Of a stretch of DNA of 49,328 bases, positions 20,747 to 30,953 are shown one piece after another. Positions within the stretch are counted from its first letter, which is position 1; each line of letters starts with the position of its first letter. This DNA comes from Rachicladosporium sp. CCFEE 5018 (Eukaryota; Ascomycota; Dothideomycetes; Cladosporiales; Cladosporiaceae): contig KZ111189.1 in NCBI GenBank assembly GCA_002077045.2, forward strand, positions 1 to 49,328. The letters run 5' to 3'. The position numbers and the translations under genes were made by a program. A model generated the notes under the pieces. That model saw only the letters and a program-made list of their open reading frames with translations, searched no databases and was not told where the DNA came from.

Positions 20747-22012
20747 ATGGCTTCATACGATGCGGGACATCGCAATGCCCCGCAAGCAACTAAGCGTCAA
20801 CATGCGAAACTACATAAACGCAGTGGCTCTGATGCCAGTACGACACTTCCGAACCCACCGTCGGCACTTCGTGGGTATGGCGACAGCGTCACGCCGGCAT
20901 TCTATGATAGTCCTCTGCAGAGTGGCACAGCAACACCAACACTTGGCACGACGCCGAAGATCAAGCCTTACTTGCGGAAGATCTCTGCTGGAAAGGAAGA
21001 CCAAGGAAAGCTGGATCTCTCGAGGTCAACGGCGGAGAACGAGAAGTTGGCTGGGCTAGGCATACAGGACTACAGCCCGCGTGCTGCGGACGTAAGCTTC
21101 TCGCGCTCAGGCAGACGAACGGCGTCGCATTCGAGGACCATCAGTGGTTGCTCGCAAGTGTCGAATGGCTCCGGATCCTACCGGCCTACACAGCCCTTTG
21201 TGCATCCCATGAGGCAGACGCCTCGACCATACACGCCTCCCACTGGCCGATCTTCATTGAACGATGAGGAAGTCATTGAGAGCAGCGATATCGTGGACGA
21301 TGACTTCAGACTTGGCTCTGGCTTTCGGACAAGACGTAGCATGTCTGTCAGCTCTACCCCGCAGATCCCACCCACGCCGCTCTCGCAGACACATACAGCG
21401 TCTGACCTTGGTCTCGTACCCAAGACCACAAATGCTTCGCAGACCAATCTTTCGATAAGGTCGAACAAATCGTCTGGATCGAAGCTAGCCTGGACCCGCC
21501 GCGACGCAGAACGATCCTTCGATCAGGCGTCCCCATCGACTCGACCGAGCTTTGACATGGGCATGTCATTCGTGTCTCGGAAGTCAGATCTCGACCCACA
21601 GACTCGAGACGAGCGAATACGAGAGGCAAGGAAGAAGTTCGAGGAGAAGGAGGCGGACAAGGATCGTCGGGCTGCGGAGTATCAGACCCGAAAGCAAGCC
21701 CGTCAGGCTCGACGATCCGAATCTTCGGAAAAGGCGAGACCTGTTCGACTTGTCGCAGCTAGGGATGCGAAGAAGAGGAGCAGGAAAGACAGCAAACGGC
21801 CGAGTACAAGTGAGAACGTCGATGCGAGACCCTACGATGGGTATAGGGAGTCGAATGAGGCTTCTTTGCCGACACAGGGTAGAACAGCAGGTGCTTCGGA
21901 GAAGTTTGTTCCACAGAGACCATATCAGCCGAAGCCTGCGAAGGGCGGGTGGGTCAGGTTTGAGACGTGGGCTCGCATTAGGATGCTTAGCTGTGGGCGC
22001 GGGAGTGAATGA
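20747..22012 (+). CDS. Disordered fungal protein of unknown function (right copy)
   Basis: A 421-residue copy with no indel relative to the left one, though it differs at many positions toward the C-terminus (for example AKKRSRKDS against AKPRGRKDS, and KFVPQRPYQPKP against KPVAQRPYQLKP). The charged helix near 275-325 and the WVRFETWAR element are kept. Unchanged length despite many substitutions argues that the frame is selected. Confidence 0.75.
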   Translation: MASYDAGHRNAPQATKRQHAKLHKRSGSDASTTLPNPPSALRGYGDSVTPAFYDSPLQSGTATPTLGTTPKIKPYLRKISAGKEDQGKLDLSRSTAENEKLAGLGIQDYSPRAADVSFSRSGRRTASHSRTISGCSQVSNGSGSYRPTQPFVHPMRQTPRPYTPPTGRSSLNDEEVIESSDIVDDDFRLGSGFRTRRSMSVSSTPQIPPTPLSQTHTASDLGLVPKTTNASQTNLSIRSNKSSGSKLAWTRRDAERSFDQASPSTRPSFDMGMSFVSRKSDLDPQTRDERIREARKKFEEKEADKDRRAAEYQTRKQARQARRSESSEKARPVRLVAARDAKKRSRKDSKRPSTSENVDARPYDGYRESNEASLPTQGRTAGASEKFVPQRPYQPKPAKGGWVRFETWARIRMLSCGRGSE

Positions 22013-22787
22013 ATCTTTGTGTTTAAGCGTGGCGTTGTGGTGATCATTGGATTGAAGGATGCATGCAGAATACCCAGATCATCGATCTATGTGAGCACGG
22101 ATCTTTCGCACATAACATTGATAGAAAGAACAGGAAAGATAGATTCATCCGTGCCAGAGTGTCAAGCTGCAACCCTCGGGGTCGTTCCAAACCAGCTCTC
22201 TCCAATCGCACTTTCCGCAGTTACTGCTAACGCAGTGCATCCCACAACAGACTATATGGCACCCCGTCGCTGTGAGACACGCTCTTTAAAGCTGCATACA
22301 ACCAACTGTATAAGGCTGAATCTTGGCAACGTGCGTTTCGAGATCGTGGCGCACATAAGCTCGAGCCGCACAGATCTGTGTGGAGCAGGTACAGAACTCT
22401 CTACGTCGTCATGTCTTGCTCTTCCTCTTCCTCTCGACATCAACTACCGAGGATCTCAGGTGCCGTATGCCACACCGCAAGGGCCTTGCAATCTATCTAA
22501 TGACCACGAGCGTCGGCCATCACGCCGCTGCAAGAGATCGAAATGCCGAAGGCGATCACCTTCCTCATCATGACGTACTCAGCAACATCTCTGGTGGGGA
22601 ACTTTTGCCGCCGCGTCTCATGAGGTATGAGGTCGCGTAGAGTGGTATGACATGGCCGTGGCAAGCGAGGAAGAATCGGCAATAGAGATCGCAACGTAAA
22701 GCTCTTTTATTTCCTCTTCAAATATCGTGTCCTTCGTCACCCTCCATCTCTCCATCTCTCACCAAACTCTCCAGAACAGCACCCAAG
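22013..22787. other. Promoter-side intergenic region of the zinc dehydrogenase (right arm)
   Basis: Counterpart of 8517-9269. A 184-codon frame at 22019-22573 starts at GTG and is broken into pieces on the left arm, so it is not called. The last 100 bases before the dehydrogenase are rich in CT (ccctccatctctccatctctc), a common feature of fungal core promoters. Confidence 0.45.
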
Positions 22788-24251
22788 ATGTCCCTCTCAC
22801 AAGCAGCATACAAGGTAGAGCAGGCCGTTGGCCACAACGACAATGCGATTACCGCGCAGGATGTCACAAACCCTGCAAACGACCGTGAGAAGTATGGAGA
22901 CCCAAGTGTCACGATGCAGGCATTGGTCTGGCAGGGAAAGAATGTCGTGGAAGTTGGTGCGTACACAATGCCCGGAGGATCATGAGCAGCAGACCCATAC
23001 TGACGGACCATCAGTTGAGGTACCCAAGCCCAAGGTGATCGAGGACCGCGATGTCATCCTCAAAGTCACTGGTAGCACAGTCTGCGGCAGCGATCTCCAT
23101 CTTCTCCATGGCAGCGTCATTCAGATGTCCAAGGGCGACATTCTCGGCCACGAGTTCTGCGGTGTCGTACACGAGATGGGCCCAGCAGTCAAGGGCCTCA
23201 GCAAGGGTGACAGAGTGGTCGCTAGCTTCCAAATCGCTTGCGGAGCGTGCCACTTCTGCGACCAGAAGCTCTCTTCACAGTGCTTGAAGACGAACTCGAA
23301 CAAGACTGAGCACGCCATGTACGGTGGCAACACGGCTGGCATGTTCGGGTACTCGCATTTCACTGGCGGCTTCGCTGGTGGACAGGCTGAGTACGTTCGC
23401 GTGCCGCTTGGCGATGTGAACCTGCTTAAGCTGCCCGAGGATGTGCCAGACGAGAAGGGTCTCTTCCTCTCTGATGTCATCTCGACAAGCTGGAACTGCG
23501 TGGTCGACACTGGCGTGAAGAAGGGCGACATCGTGGCCATCTGGGGCGCTGGACCTATCGGTCAGATGTGCGCTGACTTCTCCTTCATCAACGGAGCAAG
23601 TCGTGTCATCATGATCGACGAGAACTGGCGACTAGACTTTGTGAAGTCGAAGTACCCCAAGGTCGAGCTTGTCGATTTCTCGAAGCTCAGCAACACGAAG
23701 GGTGTGGTCAACAAGCTCAAGGAGATGACAGATGGGCTTGGACCGGACGTCGCTCTTGAATGCGCTGCTGGCGAGTACGCGAAGAGCTACGCACACAAGA
23801 TGGAAATCGCTATGGGTCTTGAGACGGACACCAGCGAGCTTGTGAACGAGATGATCGAGTCTGTTAAGAACTACGGTCGGTGCGGTATCACTGGCGTGTA
23901 CGTGGGCTACACCAACCACTTCAACATCGGTAAGTCGATTTCGGTGACCGTCTTATCATCAGCGCCAGCTAACGCAACGTTCAAGGTTCCCTCATGGAGC
24001 GCGGTATCCGCTTGATCGGCAACGGTCAAGCACCCGTTCACCTCTACTGGCACGATTTGCTCAAGAAAATCCAAAGCGGTGAGATCGACCCGCTGAAGAT
24101 GGTCACGCACCGCGTCAAGATGGAGGATATGGCCAAAGTCTACTACGCTTTCGATAAGAAGGAGGATGGGATTCAGAAGATCTATGTGGAGACTAAGTTT
24201 TCGGCGCCACCATGTGAGGGCAGCCCGGGACTCTGGGTGCCCAAGTCATGA
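22788..24251 (+). CDS. Zinc-dependent dehydrogenase, glutathione-independent formaldehyde dehydrogenase-like (right copy)
   Basis: Three exons: 22788-22956, 23015-23929 and 23986-24251, giving 449 residues. The first intron is 58 bases (CTGAC branch site) against 55 on the left; the second is 56 in both. All zinc and NAD residues are kept. Differences from the left copy include DREKYGDPS for DRAKYGDPN, VVHEMGPAV for VVDEMGSAV, and Gly for Glu in MFGYSHF. The first intron has diverged far more than the exons. Confidence 0.88.
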
Positions 24252-24451
24252 GATAGAGACGGTGAGATGAGAACGTAGATACCCTAGTAATCAAGCATGA
24301 ACTCTTGAATTCGCGCTTGTGTCTTCCTATTCGACGATCGTTTGCACTTGTGTCTCTTTTCATGCTTCACCCTGCCAGTTACTTCATCCCGAATAGGTAA
24401 CGCTCGACGTCAGTCCACCTCACATTCCAATTGCGACCAATCTTTGCAGAC

Positions 24452-25267
24452 ATGCCGAAAGCCTTGACCTTCAAAGGCGACAAGAAGCCCTCGAAAAAGC
24501 GCAAGCGGCCCGATGAGCCCAGCGCAGACGATGGAACGACCGTCACGTCCCTGATCCGCACAAACGAACCTCCTGCAGAAGCACCAGAGGATGATACCTG
24601 GGTCTCCGCTGACACCTTCACCGACCTCTCCGGCCCCATCCTCCTAGTCCTCCCAACCTCACCTCCCCATGCTCTAGCCTGCGACCAGCTCGGCGCAGTT
24701 TTCGCGTCCAAACTCGAGAATCTCGTGGAAGGCAATCCTGCCAGCGCGGAGCCGCACGATGTGAGGCAGGTGTTTGTGGCTACGAGGGTCGTGGGTAGTG
24801 ACGGGGACGTGGTGTTCAAGGGCTGCAATGGGAGGTATCTGGGGTGTGACAAGGTGGGTGTCTTGAGGGTAGAGAGGGAGGCTATCAGTCCGGAGGAGAC
24901 GTGGACTTGTGAGGCGAATGAGAGTGGGGTATTCAGGTTGAAGACTGCTAGGGGGAAGTATGTTGGGGTTGACGGGGAGGGGGAGAAGCCTGGCGTGAGA
25001 GGCGATGTGGAGGCGGTTGAAGGGGAGGATCTGCCCGAGAGCACAGTGATACGAATACGGATGCAGGCACGTTTCAAGCCGAAGCTGAAGGTTGAGAAGG
25101 CTGAGAAGGTCAGGGCGAAGATCAGTCGGAAGGAGCTGGAAGACGAGGTAGGTAGAAGGCTGGAAGACGATGAGGTGAAGAAGCTGAAGAAGGCGAGGAA
25201 GGAGGGCAATTTCCATGAGGCTATGCTTGATGTCAAGGTCAAGGGAAAGCACGACAAGTTCGCTTGA
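24452..25267 (+). CDS. FRG1: FRG1-family protein (right copy)
   Basis: A 271-residue copy from the ATG at 24452; the upstream in-frame TTG was not used. Differences are few: MPKALTF for MPNALTF, SLIRTNEPP for SLTRPNEPP, KVGVLRVE for KVGILRVE, and ESTVIRIRMQ for ECSVIRMRMQ. The basic N-terminal patch, trefoil repeats and Lys/Glu C-terminus are unchanged. The dehydrogenase ends 200 bases upstream on the same strand. Confidence 0.88.
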   Translation: MPKALTFKGDKKPSKKRKRPDEPSADDGTTVTSLIRTNEPPAEAPEDDTWVSADTFTDLSGPILLVLPTSPPHALACDQLGAVFASKLENLVEGNPASAEPHDVRQVFVATRVVGSDGDVVFKGCNGRYLGCDKVGVLRVEREAISPEETWTCEANESGVFRLKTARGKYVGVDGEGEKPGVRGDVEAVEGEDLPESTVIRIRMQARFKPKLKVEKAEKVRAKISRKELEDEVGRRLEDDEVKKLKKARKEGNFHEAMLDVKVKGKHDKFA

Positions 25268-25740
25268 AGTGCGAGGCTACCCCCAGGCCATGAAGACGAC
25301 CCGAACGGTAGTATGACTATCCTTCAACGTGGCAAGTCAGCCACCCTGGCCATCATCTCGGCCGAGCAGTCGCTGCGTGCCCTTCACAGTACTCTCTCTT
25401 TCCAAGCACGATGGGCGAGCCTGCTCAGAGCCGTCTAGCGCTCTTCGACAATGCTCATGCACGACCCGACTGTCTCATTTCATAATCAAGCAGCTGTTGA
25501 CATATAATCCCTTCCGCAGGGCAGCTCCTGCTCCCGGACGTGGTCTTGGCCTTGGAAATCTCTCCGTCGCTCTTCTTGATCCCAAACACGTCGTCATGGC
25601 CAGCGATCATTTCTGTATCTCAATTAGCAACGATCGAGATCACCGGTCATGCTCCAGCAGCATTGCCTTGGGTGCTCTTCTTTCTGTTCATTGCATAGTT
25701 CGGCGTCTCGAGCATTGCTAGTATCTTGTCAACTCTTCTG
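25268..25740. other. Intergenic region between FRG1 and unknown gene (right arm)
   Basis: Counterpart of 5568-6040. The 130-codon frame at 25329-25721 begins at GTG and is not called. Confidence 0.45.
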
Positions 25741-26115
25741 TCAATCAATTACCGGTGCAAAAAGCTCACCGCGATCCTCGCCAACGACAGCTTCCGTACT
25801 GGTCCTCTCATTCCCGCTTGCGAGTCCGCCTCCAAGTAACGGCATCATCGGTGGAATCTGAGGCGGATGCTCGTCCACGAGCATTCCCTTCCCCAACGAA
25901 TTCTTCGATCTCGCCCATTCGGTGGCAACTTTCTCAGCTTGGGCTGCGTAGATTGGATGGTGGCGAGTGAAGCGTGTCTGATAGACGATGTTCCGTAGCT
26001 CGATGACTTCATCGTCGTGTTGCTCTGCTGCGAGGGGTTCAGTGCTGTTCGGTGGCTCGACGTTGACGTGACAGCAGAAGAGCCAGCGAAGGGGGATGGT
26101 GAAGGGAAGTTTCAT
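25741..26115 (-). CDS. Small protein of unknown function (right copy)
   Basis: A 124-residue copy with about ten substitutions and no indel relative to the left one (for example LGKGMLVDE for LGKGRLVDE, and FAPVID for FVTVID at the end). Here the ancestral upstream region is intact: 366 bases separate its ATG from that of the intact unknown-family gene transcribed the other way. Confidence 0.55.
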   Translation of the reverse strand: MKLPFTIPLRWLFCCHVNVEPPNSTEPLAAEQHDDEVIELRNIVYQTRFTRHHPIYAAQAEKVATEWARSKNSLGKGMLVDEHPPQIPPMMPLLGGGLASGNERTSTEAVVGEDRGELFAPVID

Positions 26116-26481
26116 GGTGGATGAATCGTTGGATGGACTTGTTGAAGTCTCGCGTGGCTACGAGGTACTTTGAGCGTAGGTGGAGGATGAGAGTGAGGTG
26201 AAGTGGGTGGCGAGAACAGAGGTAAATCTGTGTTTCATGCGAGAGATTGCGAATGGAAGGAACGATGGGCTCGAGTGCGCTCCTGCCGTATCGGACAAGT
26301 CCAACACGTGCAGCATGTAAGAATCGTTCGTGGCAACGAAACTTCTGTCTCACTTTCGCGATAGCGCTACAGGCATCACGTCTCACCGTGACAAGTGTGT
26401 CTCTCTGCTGATCCGGTATGGTGGTATTAGGAAGCTACCAGCCCTTCATTCCTCTCCAAGACCTCATCGTTCATCTCCACC
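26116..26481. promoter_or_regulatory. Divergent promoter between two unknown genes (right arm)
   Basis: Both neighbours start outward. The part from 26267 onward, together with the start of the second gene, is what the left arm has lost. Confidence 0.45.
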
Positions 26482-27105
26482 ATGGCTCCCGAAGCCTGCC
26501 CTGCGAGCGCGCATGTACCGTCTGACGATACCACTCGTCTGGCACAGCAACTGACCGGTCTTCGCCGTGCGTTATCGCAATACGCCAACAGCCTCCATGT
26601 TTGCGACGTCGGACCCTGTACCACCAGACATCGGCATGAGAACGAAGCGAGGATTGCATATCGAGCAATCAAGTCTCTTCTCGCGACGCTACGTCGGGCT
26701 ATCGCGCTGCGTGAGACTGTTGAGGCGAATGACTATTTGAGGGCTCTCGAAGCTCCGGTCGATACCACGTCGGGGGCGTCGTCGACTTCGGATGAAGACC
26801 CTCCACGACGTTATATGTACAGATCAGATCTCGGCTTCGATGATGAGCTAGATCCCGCACCAGAGACTGCCGAGGAAGACGATGAAGACGATGATATCCG
26901 CCAGTGGGGAGATTTCTGTGCGCTACTGAGATCGCTGGCAAGCAGCTTAGATTGCTACGCCCATACGCTCGACTACATCAGTAGCAAGCTTTCACAAACA
27001 TTAGGAGCACTCACCCATGCCGCGGTGCAGGATATGGAAGAACATCTCTGGGATATGCATTACGACTTTCGGATGTTGTATACCGGGCTTGGGCAGCTAC
27101 TCTGA
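26482..27105 (+). CDS. Unknown fungal family protein (tandem paralogue 2, the intact copy)
   Basis: A 207-residue protein. A helical N-terminus (LAQQLTGLRRALSQYANSL) leads to the C-x3-P-C motif CDVGPC (41-46) and another helix (AIKSLLATLRRAI). A Ser/Thr then very acidic linker follows (TAEEDDEDDDIRQW), then a helical C-terminus (FCALLRSLASSLDC and onward). The same layout and the CxxxPC motif appear in the adjacent gene 27476-28297, so the pair arose by tandem duplication. No known domain is recognised. The left-arm counterpart is a deleted pseudogene, so this may be the only working copy of the locus. Confidence 0.65.
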   Translation: MAPEACPASAHVPSDDTTRLAQQLTGLRRALSQYANSLHVCDVGPCTTRHRHENEARIAYRAIKSLLATLRRAIALRETVEANDYLRALEAPVDTTSGASSTSDEDPPRRYMYRSDLGFDDELDPAPETAEEDDEDDDIRQWGDFCALLRSLASSLDCYAHTLDYISSKLSQTLGALTHAAVQDMEEHLWDMHYDFRMLYTGLGQLL

Positions 27106-27475
27106 GACTACACAGATCGTGCTGTATCTTAGAGGTGTCCGTCTGTCGCACTGTGTTGTGGCCATCGAACAACGAGAGCGAGTCGGTGGTGAGGTAGTTC
27201 AGAGACGAAGCCCCGCTTGTTGAGTCTAGCGTGGAGTAGACAAGGAGGCCAAATAAGAACTGAACGAGAATGTGCCAGCAGCATCCATCGAGGATCGCGG
27301 AAGATGTCAGGCGAATGTAGAAGTAGCCTCGTTATCGATCGCACAGTGTTTCAAGTCAATGTTTGATGGCGTTGCCAATGCTTGACATCCCGCTCATGTC
27401 GGCGAAACATAAGTCTCCGCCCGTACCATCTGATGATCTCACGCTGCCACTGCATCGACCGCTCAGCTCCCAAGC

Positions 27476-28297
27476 ATGGAAATGGTCTGCGAGAGAAGCT
27501 CACTGCAACAGCTCTTGACTACCCTCTGCGAAAGCGTGCTTATCTGCAACAAGAACATCGAATTGTGCACTTCTGAGCCCTGCAACAACGCTCCCGGGCA
27601 CCTTGATGATGCCAAAACTGCGCGCAGATTACTCGCCGGCACTATTCGTAAGCTCGACATAGCACTCGCGGAACAGGACTATGGGCCTTATGAGAAGCTG
27701 TCGGATGATAGTGGGGGGAGTGACAAGGTACTGGGCGGAAGCGATAACGACCTTCCTTCATGCGGAGTCCCTCGGTGTCGAGTGACGGCTCCGTCGATGA
27801 TCTAGCTGAGGCGTTGACGGTCGCAGAGATGCTGTGTGAGCAAAAAATTGACGACACGTCGGATCGCAGAGCGAGTGGATCTCCGGAGGTCTCTCCCGAT
27901 TATGTTGAATTCCAGGATGGAAGCGCTGATGCTGGCTCGCTCTTCCGAATACAGCTATGGTACCGATTACAGTTTTGATACTGATGAACGCATGTACAAT
28001 GCTTGATCTGAGTACGATGGCCTCTGTGAGGCTCTGATTTGCCTTTCCTTGACCTTATGCGACCTCAGCGTCTCGCTGGAGCAGCTTGAGTGCGAAAGCG
28101 AAGGCGTATCGGAGTACATGCTCGTCGAGATGTTTCAAGATCCGCAAGAAGCGCCCTTCAGGATTCGAAGAGAGATTGTGAGAGTCGCCCACGGCATTGA
28201 GGTCTTGCTCCAAGGCTTGCTAGATGAGTATGACATGTGGGGACTCTGCGTGGCGGCCCGCGAAGGATGGCCCGTCAAGAAGGGCGGTGACGTCTAG
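27476..28297 (+). pseudogene. Unknown fungal family member with broken frame (right copy, tandem paralogue 1)
   Basis: It starts at the ATG at 27476 like the left copy. It loses one T in a run (ccttcat where the left arm reads ccttt-cat; 27757-27758), which ends the first frame at 27805. It also shares the in-frame TGA and frame change before the C-terminal half (28049-28297) with the left copy. The CTSEPC motif and both helical blocks are still readable. The extra loss could be a sequencing error, as it is in a homopolymer. Confidence 0.55.
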
Positions 28298-28486
28298 ATC
28301 TGGACGGTGTTGACCCAAGGGGACTTGTCTGAATCCCTTTGAGCAGGCTGGAATGATTGAAGACATTCGTGGAGGCGCTTGTTGAGTGCACTGCATGTTG
28401 CAGTCTTGAAAGAATCTGCTTATCCAAACTTCATTCCCCAACGCCATGCTAAGGTCATGCTCGCCAAACCCCTGAGGATCTATAGC

Positions 28487-29260
28487 TCAGTCTTCTTTCA
28501 TCGTATCCTGACCCTCCGCAGCTTCCTCCCCGAAGATGTCCTCCATTTTTCCACCACCCTCTTGGTCCTCGTCCTCTTCGCCGTCCACATCCATTGCTCC
28601 GTCCATACCACCCATCTTTGCATCACTCCCCCCGCCGTCTGTAGCAGCAACGCCATTGACCATCGGCGCAGCATCCACATCATCCTCCTCGTCCACCTCC
28701 TCATCCCACTCCTCCTTCAATCCCCAACCAATCCCCGTCAAACAATACTTCTCATCCGGCAGCTGCAGCCCAAATCCAGACTCCACCTTCGGCAGCGCAA
28801 CCCGGTTTCTCTCCGCCGCCAAGCCCATCAAATACTCCTTCGGCAACGCACCCTCAAACGCATGTCCCTGCCTCGTAGCAACAGCCTGCCTCAACGCCGT
28901 GACGGTGATATTACTCCCCACGTCCTCATCTTTCACTCGCTTATTCCCCCGCTCCGCCGCGTGCGCGTAGCCTTCCCCACTCAGCCGAAGAGCATCCGAG
29001 AGGACTGAAGAGGTGTAGCGGTACGCGAAGTCCATTAGTTGGAGGGGGACGCGTTCTTGGTATGACTGCACGCCGAGATTCTGGAGAATGGTGTGAATGA
29101 GGCGAGCATCTCGCGGTCGTTTGGAAAGGCCATCGTCTTGGAGTGAGGTCCGCGGGACGGCGGGATCGGGGATGAAGGATTGTGCCGCGGAGGGTGCTGG
29201 GGGGATGGGGTCGGAGGGCGGAGGGGTGGAGGGGTGGCCGTTCACTTGGGGGGAGGCCAT
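28487..29260 (-). CDS. TAF9: Transcription initiation factor TFIID/SAGA subunit TAF9 (right copy)
   Basis: A 257-residue copy with an identical histone fold. Changes lie in the N-terminal proline-rich part (Ile for Val after PPSDP; Ala for Thr in APSAAQS), one in GALPKEYL (Ala for Pro), and several in the acidic tail (EEDDVDAAP, AMDVDGEED). Both copies should be functional. Confidence 0.93.
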   Translation of the reverse strand: MASPQVNGHPSTPPPSDPIPPAPSAAQSFIPDPAVPRTSLQDDGLSKRPRDARLIHTILQNLGVQSYQERVPLQLMDFAYRYTSSVLSDALRLSGEGYAHAAERGNKRVKDEDVGSNITVTALRQAVATRQGHAFEGALPKEYLMGLAAERNRVALPKVESGFGLQLPDEKYCLTGIGWGLKEEWDEEVDEEDDVDAAPMVNGVAATDGGGSDAKMGGMDGAMDVDGEEDEDQEGGGKMEDIFGEEAAEGQDTMKED

Positions 29261-29597
29261 CGTGGGGAGCAGCAGTCGCGAGATGTGTGACCTGCCTGGT
29301 CAAGTCGGTATGGTCACCCGCTGTGCATCGGTGTCAGTTTATGTGAAGTTGGGCTCTCGTGAAGTAGGTGCAAGCAGCGCGAGTGAAGTGAATGCGCCGG
29401 AGAAACATAGCGCCGAGCTCTCACATGCTCCGACTTCGTGAAGAGCGTCACGACGCAGTCGGGGCATGTACACGAAAATCAATGTCAGGTTGAATATGAG
29501 CACTCAAAGCAGAATGGCTGTGAACTCGGTAACTGCGATGTAGGTGCATCTGCCCGACCTTGGAAGGGCGCGTTGCCGGGGTTGGCTCGATTTGAAG

Positions 29598-29697
29598 NNN
29601 NNNNNNNNNNNNNNNNNNNNNNNNNNNNNNNNNNNNNNNNNNNNNNNNNNNNNNNNNNNNNNNNNNNNNNNNNNNNNNNNNNNNNNNNNNNNNNNNN
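29598..29697. other. Assembly gap of 100 N
   Basis: Exactly 100 N. To the left is the TAF9 upstream region of contig 2; to the right is the middle of HPM1. The two sides share no gene, so the adjacency is unsupported by sequence. Confidence 0.98.
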
Positions 29698-30688
29698 ATT
29701 TGAGGTTGATTTGGAGGGTGGTGAGGTCGCTGTGGAAGGCCGAGAGAACTGAGGGCGTGAGGTCTAGGTCGCCTTGAGGGTGCGAGGTGAGGTCCATGAT
29801 GGGTTTGGAAGTGTAGGCCGCCCAGGTCAAGAGCAGATTGGGGAGGGTTACAAGGCACAGAACGCTGGCGTTGTAGTCTTGCAGGGTGAAGGTCAGCGGG
29901 ATGGAATTTTGGAGGGCGTGTTGGAATAGGACTAAAGTTGGGATTGCGGTGCCGCAGCCGAGCTGTAGTAATCGGTCAGTCGATCATATCTGTCGTAGAT
30001 GGTAGCGGTGAGTACTCACTTCAACGAGCTGATCACACCTCACCAGCTCATCGATGTCTTTCCTCGGACCTCTGTCAAGCAGTAGGCTGGCAAGATCGAG
30101 TGAGCACTCCCAAGTCTTGAAGCCGCCCTCGTAGACTCCGGTCCGTATGTCGGACGTCGAGAGGTCGCTCAAGGTGTCATCTTTGTCGGCGTCATCTTCG
30201 GCCATGAGCTGTACCCGAACATCGTAGAGCTCTCGTCGAGGTAGGTGCAATATGCGGCCAATAGGTGACTCGATCGTGACAGTGCTGTAGCTCAAGCGAT
30301 CAGGAAGGGTGGCGAGCTGGTCGGTCGTGTCAGTACTAAGGAGCGGAAGCAGGGTTTTTTTAAAGAGACGATCGCAGTGGCGGCAGATGGATAATTTAAT
30401 GAGCGCTCAGTCACTTGGCTAAGGAATCAACGCAGAACGATGTTCTCAATCATGATCTCGCTCAATTTCATCATGAGAGCGCAACAATATCTTCTCCGAT
30501 CGATGATGAATGAGGAAGTGACCAAATGGTGAGAGGCTATGCGTACCTACCAATTCATCGAGCGAGTGCTCTACTGCTGGAGCACTCCCGAAACCATTGC
30601 CAATAGTCGATGGAGCGGCATGGACCGCACCACTGTCGGTATCATCGCTATCGACGTCGTCACCTGCAAAGCCGAAGCTGAAAGCCAT
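29698..30688 (-). CDS. HPM1: Histidine protein methyltransferase (HPM1/METTL18-like), C-terminus lost in gap
   Basis: Three exons: 30688-30551, 30316-30020 and 29962 to the gap. The 57-base second intron has GTGAGT and TACAG ends. The 234-base first intron is long for this genome but keeps the frame (GTAGGT donor, TACTGAC branch site). The protein starts MAFSFGFAGDD with an acidic stretch, as fungal HPM1 does. It then has YEGGFKTWECSLDLASLL and the SAM-binding motif LGCGTAIP at the start of exon 3, followed by LQDYNASVL. Hpm1 methylates a histidine of ribosomal protein uL3 (Rpl3). About 233 residues are readable before the gap. Confidence 0.85.
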
Positions 30689-30953
30689 GTCGCTGATGGT
30701 AAGGCAGACTACAAGAGACAACGCGCAAAGTACATTGGAAGGAACAGTCGACAGTTCGTCAAATTTCGAAAAGTCTGTCAAACCACTTCGGATCCCCACT
30801 GCGACAACCAAACTGTCAAAACACTCGCTACCACCGCAACATGCCGCCATCAAGGGTATCTCATGCGTCCACACTCTCATCTCTCGCTCACTCATTCACA
30901 AAGCGTATCTCATCTCATCATCAACTCATGAAGTCCTTCCCCCATGTCAGCCT

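Larger units (their letters stand above)
15688..29597 (-). repeat. Right arm of the large inverted duplication (a complete contig)
   Basis: This 13,910-base contig is bounded by 100-N gaps on both sides and consists entirely of a diverged, inverted copy of 2139-15587. All ten genes recur. It has an intact version of the gene that is deleted on the left, but a one-base frameshift in that gene's tandem paralogue. A contig with no sequence of its own is what a second haplotype or homeologue would look like. Confidence 0.95.

Noticed and set aside
22019..22573. 184-codon frame downstream of the disordered-protein gene
   Set aside because: Starts at GTG, and the left-arm counterpart is broken into several frames.
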